Source: Paragorgia papillata
Lineage: Eukaryota > Cnidaria > Anthozoa > Scleralcyonacea > Coralliidae
Length of the DNA: 64,000 bases
Assembly (NCBI GenBank): GCA_035771165.1
Contig: JAWNZC010000002.1
Coordinates: forward strand, 1,919,501-1,983,500
Direction of reading: 5' to 3'
Position numbers and translations under genes: made by a program. The notes below the pieces were generated by a model. The model ran no database searches, was not told the DNA's origin, and saw nothing but the letters and a program-made list of their open reading frames with translations. Positions 35,891 to 50,500 of the stretch are shown piece by piece (position 1 is the first letter of the stretch; every line of letters begins with the position of its first letter).

Positions 35891-36696
35891 ATGTGGATTT
35901 CCCAGGTCTTATTTCGAAGACATGTTCCTGGCAGAATATTTTCTGGGTAAGCAGAATTGATGAGGAGAAACACAGTAGAAAGCTAGCAAGCAGATCATTA
36001 TTGCTTGATCAAACGATCGCAGGTTCAAAGTGTCCCAGAGAGACGAAAGCAGACTTAGTATTGTCTAGTAGTTTTGTGTTTATAGCTAATTAATATTTTG
36101 GAACCATTTTAGGAAACATCGTGTAGTGATGAAAGTGACGAGATTTCAAAGAAAAAGAATAAAGGAAAATGATTTACGGATTGAAACTAACAAAGAACTT
36201 CTAAGTTATCCTTACTTAACTGTGGTAAGCAATTGTACAAGTCTTTATACAAAACACTCCATCTTTGAAAATACCGTAAACTTCCGATAACCTGCCCCCC
36301 CCCCCGAAAATACGTCTCCTGAAAAAAAACTCCCATTCCCTCCAAATATAAGCCCCCCTTTCTCCCTCTTCTCCTTTCTCTGCCCTCTTCTCCTGAATAT
36401 AAGCCCAGAAAAAAGTCCTTTGAAAAAATATAAGGCCAGGTAAATTCTTCTTCTGTGTCCAAGGCTTATTTTAAGTTTACAGTATTCCTAAATACTGTAA
36501 TAAATCTGTTTTTTTAGACATTACTTTTCTTTTTCAGTCAGAAGAACATTCTCATGCAGCTACAAGAAATAATGAACAACGAAATACATTTTTCAATCTA
36601 GTGAAAAGTGGAAGAAATCTTGGAAAACCAGTTCTGAATGTGACGTCAGCAAGAGTGAATGGATTCTTAGAACACTTAAATGTTACAAAGATATAA
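35891..36696 (+). CDS. MRPL57: MRPL57 (MRP63), mitochondrial large ribosomal subunit protein
   Basis: Exons 35891-35946, 36113-36224 and 36538-36696 join in phase to 108 aa, close to the ~102 of vertebrate MRP63. Family marks are RRHVPGRIFSGKHR near the N-terminus, a basic middle with RFQRKRIKEN, then LLSYPYLT followed by HAATRN, and the C-terminal LEHLNVTKI, matching the conserved HLNVTK end. The protein is a small basic structural component of the mitochondrial large subunit. An AATAAA signal lies at about 36768, some 70 bp after the stop. It is transcribed away from MRPL44 and convergently with SLC12A9. Confidence 0.9.
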
Positions 36697-37311
36697 GAAT
36701 TCTGAGAAGCCAAAAAAATGGTTAACCTGTTACTGTATATAATATCTTAATTATATTGAATTTATTCACAATAAAAACATTCTTTTTAAAATAACACAAT
36801 AATATACTACCTTTAATATTGTAGAGGAGCTTTAATTGGTAAAATTGCTGATCATGGCAAAAGTTTGATTATAAACTTATATTATTAACTTTCATAAGAC
36901 AAACAATTGCCTCTCTCATAAGTAAAATTGATTGGCCAGACTAATATTATAAAATTCCAGCTACATCTACTCTTGGTTCACAAGTGGACAAACCTGTAAG
37001 CTATCTGCAGATGGTCTTGAGAAACAACAGCATTTAACTTCCTGACATGCAGCTGTGTCTTACTGTTTGCAGATTACTTGCAGGTGTGCACTTTTACTTG
37101 TCAGCAGTACTGTAGCCATGAGTGGTTAATTAATAAAAGGCATTGGTTAAAATTGAATTGGATTCGTCTTTCTGTCATAAAAATGTCGATTTTCCTAAAA
37201 AAAAAATATGGTCTGTACCACATTCTCTGTATCATTTTATGTACTGTACAATATACTGTTTTTCCCCATGTGGCTTAACCATGTGTTCTTTCAAAGATTA
37301 TTAAAATCCTA
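36697..37311. other. Convergent intergenic region MRPL57 / SLC12A9
   Basis: Holds the 3' ends of both genes. AATAAA at about 36768 serves the plus strand. No other feature is seen. Confidence 0.5.
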
Positions 37312-38494
37312 TCACAATGAGAGTGAAATAACTTTGGTTTTTCCATATACCATCAGTATCGGTGGCAAATCATCTGTAAGTTAAATATACAAAACATAAG
37401 ATTGTTAAATCAGGAATGTTCCAAAATCCCTTAACTATTAGTAATAAAGTTGAACCCCTATTTAATGGACATGACCTTACTGCGGGAAAATAACAGAAAA
37501 CATACCTGATAAAACAGAAATCTGTCGCATAAAATGATTGTACAAACTTTCCTGATCTGGAACTTGTGGCAAGCTGGTAAATATCACAGCTACATAATAT
37601 AATTAAGAAAAGCAACAAAATAATAAGGGAAATAATATATTATATATCCACTAGTATAAAATATTAAAAAAAAAAATTCACAGTTGTACACAAATGATTT
37701 GATAGTTTTGATCATTAAACAATCTGATCAAAAACGTTCAAGTATTTGACTTCTTAACATTTTCACCTGCAAATTTCAATAATTAAGATAAGAGAATGAT
37801 TCAGTTCTGGCAACTTGATATATACTAACCAGCATTTCCTGAATGAACTTTCATTAACTGATTGAGATGTTCATACCACTCAGTGGTTCCAACAGAAGGC
37901 TGAAATAAAGAAATTACAATAACACTACAGTAGTAAGTATAGTCCAAAGGAAACGTACGTGGGGGTGGACAATTTATTTAAAATACAAACCCTTTGCGAA
38001 GAATGTTCATCTGTATCATGAACCATCTGTCATGAAAAGATATAATTATTATATTAAGTGCACTACCATCAAAACAATACAGTACTGAGTCACTAACCAG
38101 ATAGTGATACAGGTAGTAGGAACAAAATTTTAATAGTACAAAACACATGTACAGTACCTGAACCTCTCCAGGTATTCTCAATTCATGAAGAAGATACATT
38201 AAATGATTCCTCTCTGACTGTTCAGTGTCATCATCTGAAAACACACACACACACACCCTAGTTAAAAACCACTTGTAATAGAAACTGTATACTAAGTGTA
38301 ATTTAGTGGGTACCTACAGATCCACTCTACTCACTACAGATAAATCCAAATGTCTCTAAAGCCTGGTTTCCATATAAACGCAACGATCGCTGCGATAGCC
38401 GAGATAGCCGAGATAGAACATTTTCTATCTCGGCGATAGTTGCGTCAGTGGTTCGCTTAACTCTTTCACGCATAGCTTTCCAAGACGTCTCCCC

Positions 38495-38532
<38 letters not shown>

Positions 38533-41500
38533 AGATAAAGTTGTTACACAACGATGCACGTGAAAGGGTTAATTCATTTTGGAGCGATCGTTGCGTTTAT
38601 ATGGAAACCAAGCTTAATAAATGTATCACCATGCACCTCCTACACACTGTAACACATTGTAACACGCTGGCAGCCCTTCACTGCACAGTCTCTACTTTCA
38701 TATGCACACATGCAACTTTAAAACTTGAAACTCATCACACAATATACTTTATGCGGTCCTACTAAACACCGTCCAACGTGTGCAATCGTAATTTAACCGC
38801 GTCCGTGGTCAATAGCGTCCTTGAAACTCATCACACAATATACTTTATGCGGTCCTACTAAACACCGTCCAACGTGTGCAATCTTAATTTAACCGCGTCC
38901 GTGGTCAATAGCGTCCTTGAAACTCATCACATAATATACTTTATGCGGTCCTACTAAACACCGTCCAACGTGTGCAATCGTAATTTAACCGCGTCTGTGG
39001 TCAATAGCGTCCTTAGTTTAGCTGATTACGTATCTTTTATACAGTTTTTATCAGTGGACTTTTAATATAAAGAAAACAAAAGCAGCTAGCATACTAAAAG
39101 CAAACAAAAGAGAATAAAAAACCGTCGGCTTGGATTGAACCCGAGCTACACTTTTACCGTTACGGCACTCCGTGTAAAATTCGAAATAATCTAGCTGCAT
39201 GCATGCACGGTTAATATAATACTAGTAGCTAACCTTCTTAACTGGAGTGGGGGTTTGAAAGATTTTTTGTCTCTGGTTTCTTGTTCTCTTAATATTTCCA
39301 TATAATAATCATTGTTAAAGAAAAGTCGGTTGAAATTAGTTGAAAATTATATTGCACGATTCGTGGAAATCATGTTAGCATTTGAATGACTCTCAGTGAG
39401 TTGGGATCATCATACCGGTGGAAAAACTATGGTACAATTACAGTTTTTAATCACAAATAATTAGTTTTTCCTAAATATTTAAACATCGACTAATTTATTA
39501 TAAATATTGATCACGGAGGGTTAGAATGAACAGCCACGCGGGCGTTCGGCGAACGGTGTTTAGTAGGAGCCGTTTTATGTACTACTAATATTGGCAAGAA
39601 TCCTGAGTACATACTGTTGACAATAGACATGAGTCTTATTCTTGTGCGACTTTCCCAGAATGGTACCATGTTTAAAATACAGCTTAGTTGAAGTATTAAT
39701 AAGTAAGTGTAGTCACAAACTCCTTCACTGGCTAGATGGTTAACAGAGAAAGAAAATGCATAATCAGTTTATCATTTAAGTGCATGTAGTTATAAGAATA
39801 AGAAATAAAAAGAATCGTAATCTTCTTAAGCAAACTTATAGCCTGTGTACAGCCGCTGCTCTCCCCGCAGTTTTCTCACGGGAGAGCGGCTGTACACAGG
39901 CCAGCAAACTTACTGTGTTCAATTGAATTTGCATTAATTGGCCATACATCTGTAGTTGTTAAAATTAAAAAAATATAGGCATACATATATAAATTAGAAT
40001 TATTTTTATAATGATAACACCTTTCAGATTGCAAACTTATGAAATGTATACAGTATATTAAATATTCTAACCAATGTATGCAGGTTTTCTGATTTCGTTC
40101 TTCTTGAGTAAGGAGAAGCTACAGGGAAACAATTAATAAGCAGAGTAAAAACACTGTGCAGCTAGGCATATTTGTACATTTAATTAGCAAAGTAACTTAC
40201 TTTCTTGCAATGCAGACATTCTTTTCTAATAGCAAACTATCCTGGAAATAAAAATCAATAAATCCAAGAATTATCGTTAAGTCCCAACAATGTGTATTTT
40301 ACTCGAATTATTATTTACTGTTATTATTTTATGTACAATAGGACCGTTTATACCAGAGCTCATAAAACGCGCCTTACACAGGACACGCCTCACACAGGAC
40401 ACGCCTCACACAGGACACGCCTCACACAGGACACGCCTCACACAGGACACGCCTCACACAGGACACGCCTCACACAGGACACGCCTCACACAGGACACGC
40501 CTCACACAGGACACGCCTCACACAGGACACGCCTCACACAAGACACGCCTTACACAGGACACGCCTCACACAGGACACGAAACATTCGTATAAAACGTCT
40601 AAAGACTCATTTTCGCCTCTTACACAAGCCGTGGCCAGTTACTGAGTAACTAAATCAGTATTACATCGAGTTCACTTGCCGCAGTCTGTTCAAAAACACC
40701 GTATAAATGGTCAGTTCGCGTCTTGTATGTAAGCCATGTCTTATCCAGCTCTCGTGTAAACGGCCGCCCTAACAATCAAGTAACATATACAGTACATTAT
40801 TCACTGCACTAACACACGGCATAAGAAATTTACCTTAATAATACCAATGTAATCAGCAATACGCATAGATTGTTCACCCTAATGAATGTAATAAACTAAT
40901 TTTAAAATATTTTTTGACAATTATATACAAAACAAATGATATTAGTCAAACCAGAAATTAAAACACTAAAAATGAAGCAGGTATTACAAAGATTGTACTA
41001 TTAACCTTTTTTCTTAGTTTTGGCAACTTTACCATAATTTCATGATGCAGTTGCTCTAAAATAGTTTCAAAAATTAAATGATTATTCAATATTATAATAG
41101 ATCCAACAGCATGCTGGCATCAGCCTATACACATTCTTAATAAGATGCTTAGAAATCTTGGAGTAACTCAGAAAAGGAACACTCATATACAATATCTGTT
41201 TAACTTAAATTCTATTCTCAACAAATTGTTTCATATTATGTAAAAAATAGATTACTGTTTGTACCTCTTCTTTTTCTTCCAAAAATTGGATATTGTCTGT
41301 GCCAAACACCTTGGGTAATCAGATCTTCTGGATCTTGTTGGTCAAAATACCCTAACATAACATTCAACCTAATGTGAGCATGAGTGATTGGTTGGTTGGT
41401 TGGATGGATGGATGGATGGATGGATGGATGGATGGATGGATGGATGGATGGATGGATGGATGGATGGATCTATTATATTCCTTAGTTTCGGATCAAAGGC

Positions 41501-44500
41501 AAATCTGATATCAACAATCCAGACGCAGCACATTAATATCTTATCTTTACTAAAATTGTTTATAAAATCTTTACCTAAAATGATAGTATTTGGTTTCATT
41601 CCTCCTAATCCAGATGACTGAAAAAGAAAAGGATTAAAGAACGAGTAGTCAAGACACAAAACACTGCTTATCTTAGGCACTCTACTTTTACCTTTAAAAG
41701 CAGACCAACATTTATTGACGTAGAAATTTAAATTATTCATTCTCACCATTAGCAAATTCTGGACTCCAATTCTTACTGATGGGGCAATTATTTGATCAAC
41801 AAATGCTTTAATTTCAGAACATTTAACAAAATTAAGCCAATGATGAATTTCCTGCTTGTGTCGAGCAATTGCCTAGCAACAAATATAGAATAAGAGAACA
41901 GCAATAAGTCAACAGCAGTCGACTTAAGTTAAAGTGGTTCTCTGATGAAAATATTGTTGGCAATGTTTTTGTATAATCCTAAAGATGTTATGGTGGTTAG
42001 TAATCGTGCAAAGTTTCATTTCAAAATTCGCTGAAGAAAATGTGATATTTTACGTGTGAAGTTTGTATTTTAGAGCGCCACCATTAAAATGGCTGAGCTT
42101 GAGAAGAATGAGTCGAGGAAGCTTATGACGTCATAGACTCAATAAGAACAATGACCCTTTTGTTGACAACAACAATGATCTTTTGTTTTTATTGAGGCTA
42201 TGACGTCATGAGTTCTCCTCAACTCATTCTTCTCAAACACGGGCAAAATACAAACTTTGCACGTAAAATACAACTTTGTTTTGGGGAATTTCGAAATGAA
42301 ACTTTGCACAATTACCAACTATCATAATATCTTTAATATTATGCAGAAACATTAGCAACAATACTTTTTCATAAGAGAACCACTTCAAGCACAGTCTTCA
42401 TAAAGGCCACAAAAGACACTTGTTTAGTTGTTTCCTCTGTACCATTACATTTTAGGTTATTCACTATAATTGTGATAGAGATAACAAAAAAGATATACTG
42501 CACCTGTCCATCAAAATCATCAACAATTACATTTCCAAGAACATACAAGCCACTCTAAAAAGAAAATGAAAATTACAATAACATGAAGAGTGGTAAAGCT
42601 TGTTTTTCATGCATTCAAATCATCAGCTGGTACCTTCTTGATATCATTGACAAAGTCAATCAATGGATAAGATGAACGAGGATTGGACACCAACAGTAAT
42701 ACCTTGCAACAAAAAAAATCATATTTCATCTGAAGTCACGGCGGTCATATTGGTGCACAGAAACAATGAAATATTGGTGCACAATCTTTATCCTATGGGA
42801 ATTTAACTCCATTCTTATTCAAATATTTCGTATTGTTTCACCAACCCAACGGGGCCGACGATCACTAATAGCAGTTTGGTCTGCAAAACCAATAGCTCAT
42901 TATATTTTTTAAGTGGTAAACAAATATTATTTTTACAGTAGTAAGCTAGCTGTGCACCTCTTTTTGAACAATGCACATATACTGTACAGTAATACCATAA
43001 TGAAAACTACAGTACAACTGTAAGTCTGTAAACAATGGTTTAGAAATAATATGTAATTCATTATTAAAATTTAAAAGATTAAAACTAATTGCATTAACCC
43101 TTTCATTCCCATCGGTGTCATTTGACACTTTTTATATTTTTACTCTGTCTAACGCCAGACGATTTTAAATGCAAGGGAAGACCTCCTGACATGGTGCGAG
43201 TTAAAGGGTTAATACCTGCGGTCTCCAGTATTTGACGTGAATTTTCCTTGGATCCAATCTTAAAAGATACTTCCTAACCTAAAAAAAACACATGTATACA
43301 ACAACAATACTGTACATTACTGCTGCTGAGTTGAAGTGTTACTACTGTATATATAGATAGCTTTGAAAGATCGCTGCCACTGACATAATCGAGTTCATAA
43401 AAACAAACAAAAGAAAATGCCCCAACAACTTTGTGATGAATACACACGTAAAAATCTCACAGCTTGTTAACAGGAAGAAGGCTTGGAACAAGTTGTAACA
43501 ATGCTGTTCATTTAACAAGCTGCTACAACCTTGTTAGCATCAACCTGTTAACAACTTGTTAGCTGCAGAATGGTAACAGGTTGTTGGAAAAAACTTGTCA
43601 TAGGTCTGTTGGAGTCATCAACCCTATTACAAGTTGTCAACAACCTGTTACAGACTTGTCAACAATCTGGGACAGCCAGTGCGAACACATGACGATGATA
43701 GCCTGTTGGAACAGCCTATAACAACTTGCTTGCAGGTCTGTAACAGCTAGCGCGTTTTACGTGTGTACCACAAGTAAAGATCAAATAAAAACACAAACCA
43801 TAAAGATATTCTGGATATATATATATTGTATATGTAATATTTATAAACCGCGCAGGAGGGCTTTATCGGATATAAAACACGAGGCGATAGCCGAGTGTTT
43901 TAGAGCCGATGAAGCCCGTACTGCGCGGTTTTTAAATGACTTCTAAAATTCATCACTTCATACGTTCATTGGCGTAGTAATTTTGAAAATTAAGCTTATC
44001 TCAGCCGTTAAAAACCAGCGAGAAACTTAGAGCGAGTCTATATCACATATATAGATCCGATACGCTTATGATTTTTCTTTGTGTTTTCCTCATGAATTAT
44101 TAATGATTATATATGTAATATTTATAAACCGCGCAGGAGGGCTTTATCGGATATAAAACACGAGGCGATAGCCGAGTGTTTTAGAGCCGATAAAGCCCGT
44201 ACTGCAAGGTTTTTAAATGGCTTCTAAAAAGAATCACTTCATACGTTCATTGGCGTAGTAATTTTGAAAATTAAGCTTATCTCAGCCGTTAAAAACCAGC
44301 GAGAAACTTAGAGCGAGTCTATATCACATATATATATATAGATCCGATACGCTCATGATTTTTCTTTGTGTTTTCCTCATGAATTATTAATGCATTTTAG
44401 AAATATATATACCTGATGATAAATCACTGCCTGAGAAACATCACCCCATGGAGTGGCTGGAGCACGATACACAATTACCAAGAAGAGGATAATCATTATT

Positions 44501-47500
44501 GCTGAAATAAAACAAGAAATTGATGGCATATTTACCAAACTAGTAGCAAATTAGTATTTGACAAACTTGACTGTAATGTACATATATACATGTCAAAATA
44601 AGATTTAAAACAAAGAAACTATAAAGAACTTACCAACTGACAATGACGCATAAACAACATTGACTGCAACCATTATTGCAAAACAAGAAAGCATCCCCAA
44701 TAAAGCTACTCAGAAAAAAGAAAAAAAACACTACTAATTAATCTACTGTAATTAGAATAATTAACTTATCAGTAATTAATTAATGATTATAAACAGTACA
44801 GTCATTTAATGTAATAAAACAAAATGTCTGTGGTTATACCCCATGTTTATTAATGATAAAATTCGCTGAGCTTTCGTCCCGTAAACTCGGGACTTTGTCA
44901 GAGCGTGACTGAAGTTTATGAGGCTATGTCCACACGTATCCGGATTTTTCTGAAAACGCAACCGTTTTTGTTACGGATTGGCCTTCCGTCCACACGTAAA
45001 CGATGAAGCAGTTATCAAAAACGGAACTTTTCGAAGACAGTGGAACATTTTGAAAAAGCCGTTTTCCTGTTCTCGTGTGGACGAAAGCTCAGGGAATTTT
45101 ATCGTTAATAAACATGGTGACTATAACCTCAAACATGTTGTTTTATTACATTAACATACATCGCCATTCCAAGCTTCAAAATGTTGAGTACAGTAATTAT
45201 TGTGGTTTGTTACCTAGAAATCTTTTTTTTTTTCAATTACCAGAATTTATGAAATACAGTACATGTACAGTTTATTACATAATTATATTATTTTTTAAAA
45301 ACAAATAAGTTAATATAACAATTATAACATACCTGTCCATCTGGAGTAGTATTGAAAAGTTGGCCTAGTATGGTAAAGAAAATTAAAAAAAGAAAAAACA
45401 TTGGATAAAAAAGCAAAATGTCCAAGTAAATTAGAAGCTAAATAATTACCTAAAATTTGGTGCTGATGAAGCTTTTAAGACAAAACATGCCAGGTTTGTT
45501 ACGCCATACGATAACAAGAAGAACATACTAACTATTGGAGCTAATGTATTCACTTTATCAACAAAAATAATCATCTAAAAAGAAATTAAAACAAAACAAG
45601 TAAATCCAGAATAAATAATAAAAACAAAACTATGTCATGTGTCATTATATGTGGCTAATATACCGTAAACAGCAAGTTATTTAATCTGTTTTATTGCAAC
45701 AATATTAGGGACCTAAAGCAAGCTAGGACGACGACGGCAATTAAGTTACTGCATTTAAAAGAAACCACCATGGATCAGGACATCGTGTATATATTGTATG
45801 CTTTATGTATTTTGTAAGACCTTTAAAAAGCAGCCATAGCTAATTCAACAACGTAACGTGACGTACACAATAGATTAACGCCTAAGTAAACGAGAAAACG
45901 CTTCAGTTGATGTTGTATGTGGAACGAGGACGGTATTGGGATTATTCTTGGGATTGCAAATTATTCAACGTTTTGTTTTGGTTGAAAAATACTATTGTAC
46001 TCGGCTCGTCGTTGGGTCGTCGTCGTGACGTTCGCGTTGTGCTTGCTTAAGGTTCCTAATAGCTCACGTTCTACCTGCACTAAAAACCAAGAAACTAGCA
46101 CAGCCCATATAGGCTCTTTGTTTCTTCCTACACCACGACCCAAAACTTTAATGTATGAACCTGAAAGGGAACATAAAAATAAAACGTTTGAAGGTAATAA
46201 AAACTAAAGACAGAAACAAAATAGAAAGGAAAAGCTTTAAAGATGACATGTATTATTAAAGTTTGTTAAAATATATTTTCATACAAACCTAACAGATTAT
46301 CATTGGCAACAGCTTGGAGCACTCTGGACGCACCTGCATCGCAAAATATTGAGGAAAGTTTTGAAATGAAAGACAACTCACTCATAAATTATCTGGCATT
46401 AACCCAGAACAAAATAATAAAAGTTGACTTATGAAGAAAATGTTAAAATCAATCACTAACCAATCATACAACTCAAGGAAGCAGATAACGTTGCCAAAAA
46501 CACACCAACAGTTGTCAAGGCAGGAACCTTGTTGATCACCTAAATGCAAAGCATATGACGTTTTAATGACAGTGCAGATGGAGTAGTCATTGTGCTCTGG
46601 CCTTTGTGAATGGTGCTTGGCCTTTGTGGATTGTGCTTGGCCTTTGTGGATGGTGCTTGGCCTTTGTGGATGGTGCTTGGCCTTTATTGTGGATGGTGCT
46701 TGGCCTTTATTGTGGATGGTGCTTGGTCTTTATTGTGGATGGTGCTTACATGGCCTTTGTGGATGGTGCTTGGCCTTTGTGGATGGTGCTTGGCCTTTAT
46801 TGTAGATGGTGCTTACATGGCCTTTGTGGATGGTGCTTGGCCTTTGTGGATGGTGCTTGGCCTTTATTGTGGATCGTGCTTACATGGCCTTTGTGGATGT
46901 GCTTGGCCTTTATTGTGGATCGTGCTTGTGGATTGTGCTTGGTCTTTGTAATTGTTTGCATATTGTAGTGAGCTCAAAAGATAGTATGCATACAGTAGCA
47001 TATTTCTTGTATTAATAAACAATGACATAATTTATGCAAACCTGTAAGTAGTTATACTGATTGACTAACAATGATCTTGAACAAGTGGCACTTGTAAATG
47101 ACACTAAACGAAACAAACAAATACATGTAAATAGAAATCTGAATGATTGATTGAGTAATTGATTGATTAATTGATTGATTAATTAATTGAGTAACTGATT
47201 GATTGACTAAATGATTGAGTAATTGATTGATTGATTAATTAATTGATTGATTGATTGAGTAATTAATTGAGTAATTAATTGATTGATTAATTAATTAATT
47301 GCATAATTAATTACTTAATTGATTGCTTAATTAATTGATTGATTAATTGAGTAATTAATTAATTAATTTATTGAGTAATTAATTGATTAATTAATTAATT
47401 AAATGATTGAGTAATTGATTAATTAATTAATTAATTAAGTAAATGACTGATTGGTTAAATGATTAATTGATTGAGTAATTGATTAAATGATTGATTAATA

Positions 47501-50500
47501 ATTTGATTGACTGAGTAATTGATTGATTGATTGGTTAATCGATTGATTAATTGATTGAGTAATTGATTAATTGAGTAATTAATTGAGTAATTAATTGAGT
47601 AATTAATTGATCAATTGACAGTCTAATAATTGTGTAGTATTCTCATAGCTAGTACAGTACAATACAATACTCAATAATTCTAAGTATGTCACTTACCCAA
47701 TATAAAGTATGCTATAAATGTAAAAACAGAAGCCACTAGAGTTCCTTTAGGAATTGACTTAGCAGGATTTTTCAAATCCCCAGACATGTTTGCTCCAGCT
47801 ACAAAATAAGCAAGCGGGCAAACCAAAAGTTTAGATTTCAAGCTGTAAATACCTACAATCCTGGACAAAATTTGTACACCTTGCCGTTTTGGGTGATCTT
47901 CGCATGGTGCCTTAAGGACTTTTGTCCTTGGATTGTCTGAAAATGGCAAAATTGAACAAGAAACAATTTGGACGCGGCAATTCTGCGCAGATTATTTGTC
48001 GAGTATAGAAGGTCTGGGCAATATATGCAAATTAAGTAAGAGCTCCAGTGCAGGTGGTACCGATGCGGGTGGTACCGGTGTGGGTGGTACCGGTGCAGGT
48101 GGGAACTCTGCAGAGACATTTTGCAATGTTACAAAGCTAAAAAACTGTCAGACTGAGTGTTTTATTAAAAATTTAAGAATTTGTCATTTTCAGACAATCC
48201 TGTACAAAATTGTAAGGACACCTTAGTTGACATTTTTGGCGATTTTCGCATGGTGTCCTAAGGACTTTTGTCCAGGATTGTACAGTACCTACAAGTCTAC
48301 AAGACATCTTTATCTTGCCAGAATAATGTTGTCAAAGACACAATGATGTTATCATAAATACAGTACAGCCTGCAAGTCAACTTACACGACAATTGAAGCC
48401 TGTGATACAAAGTTGATGAAGTTTCACAAAAGTACACTTGTGCTAAATTAATATGCTTAAAGTAACTTACCCATTATTCCTGTTACACCATTGAACAAAA
48501 CACCAAAAACTATCCAAAGTGTTGGAACTGTGTTAGTCTGATAATCGTTAGTACTGTTAACCTGTCAAACATAATAATTTTGAAAAAATGTTCACTGCAT
48601 GTTCACCATCCAGGCCTTTTCCTAAGGAAAACTGCTGTGAGACCTTACATTACGCTGCGAGACCTAGGCAGCAATGAATTTAACAAGTGATCTACTACGT
48701 TTGCAGCAATATTGGTGCTGAGCTATCATTCTTAAGCTTAACTGAAATAAACATACCCAAAGGTTATCTTGGAAGGTCGTCAAATTCCAACTAGTATATT
48801 CAAGTGGAGCAGTGTAATTCTGATACATACAAGAGAGAAGAAAAATACATATACCAGTACAGACGCCATACATCGAGTACAACAATATTATGTCCTTTGA
48901 CCACACAATATATTCTCATCTGTGTCAATATGGATCGAACTTTGAAGATTAAAGAATAAAGATGAACAGTCTTATAAGTTTGTTGTACTGCCTTTAAATA
49001 CAGTCATGCATTCCATATCAACCCTTTATTGGCCAGGTTTCCAGGGGCTCTCCCCTTGACGAGTAAAATCATCTGGCATTAGCCAGAGTACTACTTAAAA
49101 TTGTCAGCGTTAGCCAGAGTAAAATTAATAAGTTGCCAAAAGGCAACTGTGGCCAGTAAAGGATTAAGTATAGGTTAGTTACCGAAACCAAGGTAACTAC
49201 GTCAGTTACCGAGGTTGAGGTAACTAACCTACTTAGTTCACAATCACCGAGGTTGCCTAAGAAAACTGAGATACTGAGTTTGTTATCACAGAGGTTGTCT
49301 AAGAAAACTGAGATACTGAGTTTGTTATCACAGAGGTTGCCTAAGAAAACTGAGATACTGAGTTTGTTATCACAGAGGTTGTCTAAAAAACTTCAGTCGT
49401 GATGATAAACCATCACATTTGTGACCATTGATTAAAGCTAATATATATTAGCCCGGGGCAATTAACTTGATTTATTCGTGGTTGGGAGTAACTATTATAA
49501 ATAAACAACCACGGTACATCAAAGAAAACCGAGGTGATAGTGAACTAAGAGAAATTATTAACAATTGAACACAACTGATACACTATAGGCATTTAAATCT
49601 CCTAAAATTTAATAACCATGCACAGTACTGTGTTAAAACAAATAAATAAATCTTTTTATTACCGAATGCAATGTATTGTCAAAAGGAAAGTGTGTAAACG
49701 TTTTCCTTTTTTGAATAAAAAAGCTTATCTAAACAACACAAAGGGAAAAATGCAGCTGTAAATGTACTGTAAACAATAACAACTTAATTACAATGTAATT
49801 TTGCCATTTAACCCCTTCACTCCCAACTTTCCAGAAGCTCAGAGTAAAACAATAAAGTACAGAAAATTCTGTATTCGGGAGAGAAAAGGTTCAAGAGATA
49901 GGTTAACTCTTTCACTCCCAACTTTCTGGGAGCTCTCCCATTGACAAGTAAAATCACGTGGCATTAGACAGTCGAGTAAAATAATAAAGTATGGAAAATT
50001 CTGTATTTGCATGGGACTGATGGGAGTGAAAAGGTTAATCTCAATAACTAAAATAATTAATTATTTGAAAAACATGCTTGGAATTATAACCATTGTGTTA
50101 AGTGGGAAGAGTTATGATCACTCTTAGCCAGTGACAAGCAATGCTGTACTTCACAGGAAGAACAAGGGAATCTATTGAGATTGCAAAGCATCTGCTACAG
50201 TATCTCTCAGGAGGGGCAGCCATTAAACAGCATGTGGTGTGCCTGATGAAGGCCTTAGAGTCAACAGGTGGAAAGCTTAGCATATTAAATACTTTACATG
50301 GTGTTTCCACAAAACTTAGTATCTATATTACATTATCACCATGAAAACATTCAAAGAATTAATTAATAATTACTACTAATTATAACTTAGTAGTGTACAG
50401 CAAGAGGATTTACTTACAAAAGAAGAACACATAGAAACTATAACTCCAAGAAAGACAACAAATGTCGTCTTAGCAAACATTCCTAAATATTAAAAACAGC

